DNA from: Deltaproteobacteria bacterium
Lineage (GTDB): Bacteria; Desulfobacterota; Desulfobacteria; C00003060
Assembly (NCBI GenBank): GCA_030667105.1
Contig: DAOUWN010000162.1
Coordinates: forward strand, 1-5,675
Reading direction: 5' to 3'
Length of the DNA: 5,675 bases
Position numbers and translations under genes: made by a program. Position 1 is the first letter of the stretch; each line of letters opens with the position of its first letter. A model generated the notes under the pieces. The model saw only the letters and a program-made list of their open reading frames with translations. It was not told where the DNA came from and searched no databases. Positions 1-5,034 of the stretch are shown here, one piece after another.

Positions 1-132
1 AGCACGATCCCTTACGAGGAAGCAAAAGACAGACTCGGGGAATATCTAAAGCAGGACAAGGTAAAGAAAGAAGTCAGTCTGTATCTCGAAAAAGTGAAAC
101 AAAAAGCAAAGATAGAGAGATTTCTTGAATAG
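1..132 (+). CDS. Probable parvulin/SurA-type peptidyl-prolyl isomerase, C-terminal end (partial)
   Basis: The first 43 codons are open from base 1 and end at TAG (130-132); the start lies outside the window. The visible part is a charged, lysine- and glutamate-rich helix with the pattern YEEAKDRLGEYLKQDK and a final KIERFLE. This resembles the C-terminal helix of SurA/PpiC/PpiD-type foldases, where a 'pF.evkd.i..yL...k' segment follows the rotamase domain and the chain ends near 'a.Ie.l'. Such proteins assist folding of exported proteins in the periplasm. No catalytic parvulin residues are in view, so the family call rests only on this tail and on the neighbouring FKBP isomerase gene 40 bp downstream, which suggests a shared transcript. 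Another protein with a helical C-terminus cannot be excluded. Confidence 0.6.
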   Translation, partial: STIPYEEAKDRLGEYLKQDKVKKEVSLYLEKVKQKAKIERFLE

Positions 133-172
133 AACAGACAATAGCCTAGCCCAAGAGTGGAAAGGGAAAACA

Positions 173-601
173 ATGGCCCAGGTAGAAGATGGTAACACCG
201 TTAAGGTTCATTACACTGGCAAGTTCGAGGATGGTACGGTATTCGATACCTCTGCTGACCGAGACCCTTTGGAGTTTACGATTGGCAGGGGCCAGTTAAT
301 CCCTGGCTTTGAACAAGCAGTGATCGGTATGAGCGCTGGCGAATCGAAAACCGTCAACATTCCCGCAGACGAGGCCTATGGCCAACACAATGCGGAAATG
401 CTAACAGAGGTAGATCGAAGCCAGTTCCCGGCTGATTTGAACCCAGAGGTCGGTCAGCAGTTACAATTCAATCGGCCTGACAGTCAAACAGTCGTGGTCA
501 CAGTGGCCAGTGTTTCGGAATCCACCGTAACGTTGGACGCCAATCACCCCTTGGCCGGCAAAGATTTGATTTTCGACATACAGCCCGTAGAAATCCTGTA
601 G
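173..601 (+). CDS. SlyD-like FKBP-type peptidyl-prolyl cis-trans isomerase
   Basis: Encodes 142 residues. It should catalyse proline cis-trans isomerisation and act as a cytosolic folding helper; no signal peptide is seen. The FKBP fold is in two parts: an N-terminal half with VHYTGKFEDGTVFDTS (residues 12-27), PLEFTIGRGQLIPGFEQAV (32-50) and the pocket motif DEAYG (66-70); then an insert-in-flap region (about 71-120); then the return strand with the SlyD hallmark NHPLAG (124-129). Phe46 sits where FKBP12 has its pocket tryptophan, as is common in SlyD-like proteins. The His/Cys-rich metal-binding tail of E. coli SlyD is absent, since the chain ends right after the FKBP fold. ATG 173 is chosen because it follows a GGAAAGGG Shine-Dalgarno region and the family normally begins just before the first strand. 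An in-frame TTG at 125 would overlap the upstream gene's stop and add 16 unconserved residues. Confidence 0.92.
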   Translation: MAQVEDGNTVKVHYTGKFEDGTVFDTSADRDPLEFTIGRGQLIPGFEQAVIGMSAGESKTVNIPADEAYGQHNAEMLTEVDRSQFPADLNPEVGQQLQFNRPDSQTVVVTVASVSESTVTLDANHPLAGKDLIFDIQPVEIL

Positions 602-623
602 TCGTCTCGTTTTCGGATTGACC

Positions 624-660
624 GCCACGGTTCCGGGCCGCTCGGCCTGCTTTTCGTGGC
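624..660. terminator. Possible hairpin between FKBP gene and downstream gap
   Basis: GCCACG (624-629) is complementary to CGTGGC (655-660). Inside it, CGGGCCG (634-640) can pair with CGGCCTG (643-649) with one G-T pair, giving a two-part stem broken by an internal loop. It begins 23 bp after the FKBP stop codon, where a transcript end would be expected. No T-tract follows on either strand, so it is not a canonical Rho-independent terminator, and the inner loop would be very tight. Low confidence. Confidence 0.25.
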
Positions 661-669
661 CCCCCATTC

Positions 670-861
670 TCACCCTACGTTCCGGTCCTTGGCCAAAGGG
701 ATATAATTGAATTTTTCGGATTCCTTCCGCACAATTTGTCCATAAACATGATCCCACAAAGCTATTCCGCCGTACAGGCACGCCCCAGACACAACTGCCT
801 TGATCAAGTCCAAAAAGACAGGGACCAAAAACCATATCGCGTAACCTGCTGATTTTACGCT
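670..861 (-). other. Cryptic reading frame for a possible small membrane protein (start unclear)
   Basis: On the minus strand a frame is open from 861 to a TGA at 670-672 (63 sense codons). From a TTG at 828-826 it gives 52 residues: a hydrophobic stretch beginning VPVFLDLIKAVVSGACLYGG, then ALWDHVYGQIVRK and a polar tail ending YIPLAKDRNVG. The hydrophobic segment and polar C-terminus look protein-like. There is no ATG in frame and no clear Shine-Dalgarno for the TTG. An ATG at 835-833 preceded by CAGG lies one base out of frame, and removing one base of the A5 run at 827-831 would join it to this frame. It may be a frameshifted or decayed gene, a real small protein, or chance. I do not recognise a family. 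Confidence 0.22.
839..860. repeat. Inverted repeat GCGTAA-N10-TTACGC
   Basis: Perfect 6-bp arms GCGTAA (839-844) and TTACGC (855-860) are separated by 10 bp, centred about 58 bp upstream of the TTGACA box of the TetR operon promoter. The arm spacing would place the half-sites on nearby faces of the helix, as for a dimeric regulator, but there is only one copy and chance is possible. It also overlaps the upstream end of the cryptic minus-strand frame. Confidence 0.25.
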
Positions 862-881
862 TTAAGTAAACTAATAGCGAC

Positions 882-906
882 TTTTTGCATCTTTTTTGTT
901 TTTTTT
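882..906. promoter_or_regulatory. Near-phased T-tracts upstream of the -35 box (possible UP element/curved DNA)
   Basis: Runs of T5 (882-886), T6 (892-897) and T8 (899-906) have centres about 10 and 8 bp apart and end one base before the -35 box at 908. A/T tracts here can act as an UP element for the RNA polymerase alpha subunit or bend the DNA. The tracts are seen directly; the function is inferred. Confidence 0.4.
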
Positions 907-907
907 G

Positions 908-936
908 TTGACATTTTCCGGAGAAAGGATTAAAAA
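908..936 (+). promoter_or_regulatory. Sigma-70-type promoter of the TetR-SulP operon
   Basis: A perfect -35 box TTGACA (908-913) is followed by a 17-bp spacer and the -10-like hexamer TAAAAA (931-936), which matches four of six consensus bases. Transcription would begin around 943-945, inside the palindrome at 932-961. A bound repressor there would therefore block RNA polymerase directly. The start site also implies that the GTG at 941 is not available as a translation start. Confidence 0.65.
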
Positions 937-961
937 CTGAGTGAGCGCTCAGTCAGTTTTT
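932..961. promoter_or_regulatory. 30-bp palindromic operator, probable TetR-family binding site
   Basis: AAAAACTGA-G-TGAGCGCTCA-G-TCAGTTTTT is a perfect palindrome apart from one base pair (941 against 952, both G), centred between 946 and 947. Its TGAGYGA-type half-sites and its placement just before a TetR-family gene are typical of autoregulatory operators of this family. It begins within the -10 hexamer and covers the predicted transcription start. With A- and T-rich flanks it could resemble a terminator, but the loopless centre and the promoter overlap favour an operator. Confidence 0.8.
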
Positions 962-976
962 GAATCAAAAGAACTT

Positions 977-1576
977 ATGCCCATGAAAAAGAAAGATCTC
1001 ATCCTCCGAACTGCCACCCTCCTCTTTGCAGAAAAGGGCTTTAAGGATACTTCCATATCCGATCTTTCCAAAGCCACGGGTACCGCTGAAGGCACTATTT
1101 TCTACCATTTCAAGAACAAGGAGCATCTCTTTATATCCATCCTGGAACACACAAAGGATGAAATACTTCGAGAGTTCGACCAATATCTCGGGGAAATGGC
1201 GTTTCCATCAGGGCTCGAAATGCTCCAAGAAACGGTTTCATTCTACATCAACGTGGTGGAGAGTATGGAAAACCGCTTCCTCCTGCTGCACCGGCACGAC
1301 GCCCACGAACTGGCCAGGGTCAACGCGACTTGTCGTGTCCATCTTGAGGCCCTGTTTAACAGTCTGGTGGATATATTTGAACGGCCCATCGTTCGCGGAC
1401 AGAAAGACGGTTCCATTCGGAAAATGCCGCCGCGAAAAGCTGCATTGATTATTTTTGCCATGGTTGACGGGCTCGCCAGGTTGAATACCTTCCACCTGTA
1501 CGACGCGGGAACGCTTTACGGAGAATTGGGAGAAGCATGTTGTAGAATAGTTGAAAGCCAGAATAATATGGAGTGA
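977..1576 (+). CDS. TetR/AcrR-family transcriptional repressor
   Basis: Encodes 199 residues, a usual TetR-family length. The N-terminal DNA-binding domain spans about residues 7-53: a first helix with ATLLFAEKGF (13-22), the helix-turn-helix TSISDLSKATGTAEGTIFYHF (25-45) and the family closing motif FKNKEHLF. The rest is a helical ligand-binding and dimerisation domain with no recognisable ligand signature; its last helices contain a cysteine pair (188-189). Two close ATGs (977 and 983) could start translation, both with weak Shine-Dalgarno sequences; 977 is given. A GTG at 941 in the same frame has AAAGGA upstream but lies inside the operator and before the predicted transcript start, so it is not chosen. 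The protein probably represses its own operon through the palindrome at 932-961, including the transporter gene 9 bp downstream. The inducer is unknown. Confidence 0.9.
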   Translation: MPMKKKDLILRTATLLFAEKGFKDTSISDLSKATGTAEGTIFYHFKNKEHLFISILEHTKDEILREFDQYLGEMAFPSGLEMLQETVSFYINVVESMENRFLLLHRHDAHELARVNATCRVHLEALFNSLVDIFERPIVRGQKDGSIRKMPPRKAALIIFAMVDGLARLNTFHLYDAGTLYGELGEACCRIVESQNNME

Positions 1577-1585
1577 TTACAGGCT

Positions 1586-3724
1586 ATGTTGACAAAAGTT
1601 TTTCCGTTTATTGAATGGTTTCATGGCTACAAGCTGAATAGTTTTAAGGATGATTTCATTTCCGGCTTGACCGTTGCGCTGGTGCTCATTCCCCAGTCCA
1701 TGGCCTATGCCCAATTGGCCGGAATGCCAGCATATTACGGCCTGTACGCCTCCTTCTTGCCGCCTATGGTTGCTGCGCTTTTTGGATCGAGCCGCCAACT
1801 GGCCACCGGCCCCGTGGCAGTGGTTTCCCTCATGACTTCGGCCTCCTTGGAGCCGCTGGCCACAGCAGGAAGCGAAGGGTACATTGCCTATGCGATTCTG
1901 CTTGCGTTGATGGTCGGTGTATTTCAGCTTTCCCTCGGGGTGCTGAGGCTCGGCTTGGTGATCAATTTTCTTTCCCACCCGGTTGTCAACGGTTTTACAA
2001 ATGCTGCGGCAATCATCATCGCATCCTCCCAACTCTCCAAGATGTTTGGGGTCTACGTGGATAAAGCGACCCACCACTATGAGACGATCATCCATGTTGT
2101 CGAGGCGGCTTTCCACTACACCCATTGGCCTACGCTGTTCATGGGGCTTCTGGCATTCGGTGTCATGTATGGGCTTAGAAAGGTGTCGCCTCGCATTCCG
2201 AATGTGCTTGTGGCCGTGGCGTTGACCACCACTATTTCCTGGGCCATGGGCTTTGAACACGACACGACGGTTGACATTTCTGCTATCGGCTCGACACAGG
2301 TGCAGACGCAGATCCGCAGTTTCAATCAAACCGTTGATGAAATAAAACACCTGGGTATAGAACGGGCCAGTGCCGGCACCGCCGTGGAACGCGCCAGAGA
2401 AAGCCATGAACAGTTATCCGTACTGGATGCCCAACACGACGCAAGCATCGTGGCCATCAACATGGAGCGATTCAAGATCAAGGCGCACGAATTGAGAGAA
2501 GCCATCAGAGATGTTTTATTTGTCGGCGTCAAAACGGCCGAGGAGGCCCTGGTCTTCTATCCCAAGGATGAGTATTCCGAGGAGATGGAATCCGATGGCC
2601 GCACGTGGCGTATCAAGGTCGGCAACAAACCCCTGGCAGAAGACAGGCTGGTCATGATGGGAGGCGGCGCTGTCGTCGGAGTGGTCCCCCAGGGCCTGCC
2701 GACACTGTCCGTCCCCAATGTCGATTTCAAGGTCATTTTACACCTGCTTCCTTTCTGTGCCATCATTTCCCTGCTGGGGTTTATGGAAGCCATTTCCATT
2801 GCAAAAGCCATGGCCGCCAAAACGGGACAGCGCATCGACCCAAATCAGGAACTCATCGGCCAAGGCCTTGCCAACATGCTGGGGGCTGTGGGGAAAAGCT
2901 ATCCCACCTCAGGGTCTTTTTCTCGATCGGCGGTGAACCTTCAGGCGGGAGGCGTATCGGGTCTGTCGAGTGTGTTCACCAGCCTTTCCGTCGTTGTAGT
3001 CCTTCTCTTTTTTACCCCTCTGCTCTATCATCTCCCGCAATCGGTTCTGGCCGCCGTCATCATGATGGCTGTCATCGGTTTAATTAACGTATCAGGGTTC
3101 ATCCATGCCTGGAAAGTCCAGTGGTATGACGGAGCGATCTCGATCTTATCTTTCGTTTTTACCCTGGTCTTCGCCCCCCATCTGGACAAAGGGATTATGA
3201 TCGGCGTGGTATTGTCACTGCTGGTTTTTCTCTACAAGAGTATGCGGCCCACGGTAGCCTCTTTGTCTTTGGATCATGACAAGGCGTTGCGTGATTCGGT
3301 GACGGCTCGCCTCCAGGAATGCGCCCATATCGACCTGGTGCGTTTCGACGGCCCGCTCTTCTTTGCCAACGCCAGTTACCTGGAAGATAAGATTGCCGAA
3401 CGCATGAGAAACAAAAAGGACTTGAGACACATCGTAATCGCCTGCGACGGGATTAACGATATGGATGCCTCCGGAGAGGAGGTATTGTCCCTGCTGGTGG
3501 ACCGGGTAAGAAGTGCCGGTGTGGATATTTCCCTTAGCGGGGTCAACGAACCAGTTATTAAAGTGCTCAAGCGCACCTTTCTATTTGAAAAAATCGGAGC
3601 AGATCACATCTTTCCTACCAAGGAACAGGCAATTTGTCAGATACACGAACATGCACACCATGAAAGCGGAGAGGACCGATGTCCCTTGACAACGGTTTGC
3701 CGCCTAACGGAAAGTACTACATAG
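1586..3724 (+). CDS. SulP-family anion transporter with C-terminal STAS domain and a large extra-membrane insert
   Basis: Encodes 712 residues, against about 550-600 for typical bacterial SulP proteins. Such carriers move sulfate, bicarbonate or dicarboxylates across the inner membrane; the substrate here cannot be read. The first SulP signature runs from GLTVALVLIPQSMAYAQLAG (27-46) to YYGLYASFLPPMVAALFGSSR (50-70). The second includes GFMEAISIAKAMAAKTGQ (398-415), DPNQEL (418-423) and YPTSGSFSRSAVN (439-451). The STAS domain covers about 578-690, with DMDASG (625-630) at the segment matching the phosphorylatable serine loop of anti-sigma antagonists. Residues about 224-360 form an insert between predicted TM7 and TM8, with a helical, possibly coiled-coil part (about 245-312) and a part containing DGRTWRIKVGN. 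The insert ends where the usual VVGVVPQGLP motif resumes. A short His/Cys-containing tail follows STAS. ATG 1586 has a GGAG 12 bp upstream and keeps the normal short N-terminus. The gene is cotranscribed with tetR. Confidence 0.93.
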   Translation: MLTKVFPFIEWFHGYKLNSFKDDFISGLTVALVLIPQSMAYAQLAGMPAYYGLYASFLPPMVAALFGSSRQLATGPVAVVSLMTSASLEPLATAGSEGYIAYAILLALMVGVFQLSLGVLRLGLVINFLSHPVVNGFTNAAAIIIASSQLSKMFGVYVDKATHHYETIIHVVEAAFHYTHWPTLFMGLLAFGVMYGLRKVSPRIPNVLVAVALTTTISWAMGFEHDTTVDISAIGSTQVQTQIRSFNQTVDEIKHLGIERASAGTAVERARESHEQLSVLDAQHDASIVAINMERFKIKAHELREAIRDVLFVGVKTAEEALVFYPKDEYSEEMESDGRTWRIKVGNKPLAEDRLVMMGGGAVVGVVPQGLPTLSVPNVDFKVILHLLPFCAIISLLGFMEAISIAKAMAAKTGQRIDPNQELIGQGLANMLGAVGKSYPTSGSFSRSAVNLQAGGVSGLSSVFTSLSVVVVLLFFTPLLYHLPQSVLAAVIMMAVIGLINVSGFIHAWKVQWYDGAISILSFVFTLVFAPHLDKGIMIGVVLSLLVFLYKSMRPTVASLSLDHDKALRDSVTARLQECAHIDLVRFDGPLFFANASYLEDKIAERMRNKKDLRHIVIACDGINDMDASGEEVLSLLVDRVRSAGVDISLSGVNEPVIKVLKRTFLFEKIGADHIFPTKEQAICQIHEHAHHESGEDRCPLTTVCRLTESTT

Positions 3725-3740
3725 GAGAAAGGGTGCTATT

Positions 3741-4475
3741 ATGTCCGTCATCACCTTATTCAGCGGGTCCTTTTGTAAGGATAGTCTGGTAGTTCAAGAA
3801 GTCCTGAAAAAAACGGGATACACATTGGTCACAGACAAAGACCTCGTCAGTCGCGCTGCCGGCGTGTCTCATCTGACGGAAAATAAGATCGAGCGGGTTT
3901 TCTCAGGAAAGACGTCTGTGTTCAACAAGTTCACGCACGAACAGGGACGATCCATAGCCTCGCTGAGACACGCGCTGGCGAACGTCCTTTCGGAAGACAA
4001 TCTGTTGATCCATGGCTTTTGCGGAATGCTTGTGCCCAAGGATATCACCCATGTGCTCAGGGTGTGTCTCATTGGCGACATGCCCTTCAGGGCCTCTGTG
4101 GCCCAAGACGAAGATGGGGTCTCCGAAAAAGAGGCCCTTAAGCTCATCCATAAATACGACACGGAGCGCGCCAAATGGATCGACATGCTTTACGATACTT
4201 CCGCTCCCTGGGATGCTTCGTTGTACGACATCGTTATTCCCACGGACAAACGAAGCGTGAAAGAGGCAAGCAACCTCATCGTGGAAAATCTCCACAACGA
4301 ATCGCTCACACCGACACAACGGTCAAAAGAGGCTGTCCGGGACTTCCAACTGGCCGCCCAGGTCGAGTTGGCACTGGTCGAAGAGGGACACGATGTCTCG
4401 GTGGCAGCGAAAAACGGCGACGTGACGCTGACGATCAACAAGCACGTGCTCATGCTTCATCGCCTTGAAGAGTAA
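3741..4475 (+). CDS. Cytidylate-kinase-2-like protein with degraded P-loop and partial BON-like C-terminus
   Basis: Encodes 244 residues, probably cytosolic. The fold resembles the cytidylate-kinase-like family (Pfam Cytidylate_kin2): an N-terminal strand and loop ITLFSGSFCKDSLVVQEVL, GYTLVTDKDLVSRAA (26-40), VLRVCLIGDMPFRASVA (105-121), the lid-type DTERAKWIDMLYD (140-152) and YDIVIPTDKRSVKEA (162-176). The arginines expected for phosphate contact (Arg117, Arg143) are present. The P-loop is not: the usual GSGG/GxxxxGK pattern is replaced by GSFCKDS (9-15), so nucleotide kinase activity is doubtful. Residues 200-244 (RDFQLAAQVELALVEEG, then VAAKNGDVTLT) match the first half of a BON domain, a lipid- or ligand-binding module, and stop early. 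The gene begins 16 bp after the SulP stop, and its ribosome site AGGAGAAAGGG overlaps that stop codon. A sensory or adaptor role in the operon is inferred. Confidence 0.8.
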   Translation: MSVITLFSGSFCKDSLVVQEVLKKTGYTLVTDKDLVSRAAGVSHLTENKIERVFSGKTSVFNKFTHEQGRSIASLRHALANVLSEDNLLIHGFCGMLVPKDITHVLRVCLIGDMPFRASVAQDEDGVSEKEALKLIHKYDTERAKWIDMLYDTSAPWDASLYDIVIPTDKRSVKEASNLIVENLHNESLTPTQRSKEAVRDFQLAAQVELALVEEGHDVSVAAKNGDVTLTINKHVLMLHRLEE

Positions 4476-4514
4476 CTCAAACCCATCGCAAGCAGAGTCG
4501 CAGGGGTGAAGTCC

Positions 4515-4988
4515 GTGAAAACAAAAGTCGGCAAGGGATTCTATCAAACGGACATCTATCGCAAGTATGATTTCGGGATGCCATCGAAAGTGCTGCTGGT
4601 GGATGATGAACGGCAATTCGTCGAAACGCTTTCCGAACGGCTGATGATGAGAAAGATGGGCTCGGCCATTGCCTACGACGGGGAATCCGCCCTGGAATTG
4701 ATCAGAGAAGACGAACCGGAGGTCATGATTCTGGATCTTAAGATGCCCGGAATCGACGGCATCGAGGTGTTGAGACGAATCAAAGCGACACGGTCGGACA
4801 TCGAGGTCATCATCCTCACGGGGCACGGGTCCGACGCGGATCGGGAAACATGTATGCAACTCGGGGCGTTTGCCTATCTGACCAAGCCCGTAGATATCAA
4901 TGAGCTGACCGAAACCCTTAAGGCTGCAAACGAAAAAATTAGGGGAAAAAACAACAAAGCGCCTAGTCGGCTCCGTATTCGTGACTGA
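4515..4988 (+). CDS. Single-domain response regulator (CheY/Spo0F-like receiver)
   Basis: Encodes 157 residues from GTG 4515. It has one receiver domain with all key residues: the acidic pair in VLLVDDE (Asp30, Asp31), the phospho-acceptor Asp74 in ILDLKMPGIDG, the switch Thr102 in ILTGHG, and Lys124 in LTKPVD. After the domain there is only a basic tail of about 20 residues and no DNA-binding or enzymatic output, so it probably passes phosphate on or acts by protein contact. Start choice is uncertain. GTG 4515 has GGGGTGA five bases upstream, a good match to the anti-SD sequence. GTG 4506 is also in frame. ATG 4578 would give the classic start MPSKVLLVDDE but lacks a ribosome site. The sensor kinase gene 46 bp downstream is the likely phosphate donor. 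Confidence 0.9.
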   Translation: MKTKVGKGFYQTDIYRKYDFGMPSKVLLVDDERQFVETLSERLMMRKMGSAIAYDGESALELIREDEPEVMILDLKMPGIDGIEVLRRIKATRSDIEVIILTGHGSDADRETCMQLGAFAYLTKPVDINELTETLKAANEKIRGKNNKAPSRLRIRD

Positions 4989-5034
4989 AACAACTCTTGC
5001 TGAATGCATATGCAGTAACGCATGGTGAAAAAAA

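Noticed and set aside
702..707. Perfect TATAAT hexamer
   Set aside because: No acceptable -35 box lies 16-18 bp upstream and no gene starts nearby on the plus strand.
461..835. 124-codon minus-strand frame with ATG
   Set aside because: More than a third lies antisense to the FKBP gene, and its composition is shadow-like (many Cys, Gly and Arg, no domain pattern). Its ATG is considered only as a possible start for the neighbouring cryptic frame.
941..976. GTG start for the TetR gene that would add 12 residues
   Set aside because: It lies inside the palindromic operator and before the predicted transcription start, and the added residues precede the normal family N-terminus.
1577..2407. 276-codon minus-strand frame antisense to the SulP gene
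   Set aside because: The His/Gly/Arg-rich translation with no motif is typical of an antisense shadow of a membrane protein gene; the plus strand clearly encodes SulP.
5005..5014. Palindrome TGCATATGCA between the response regulator and sensor kinase genes
   Set aside because: It is only 10 bp with no extended symmetry and no associated promoter, so it is easily chance.
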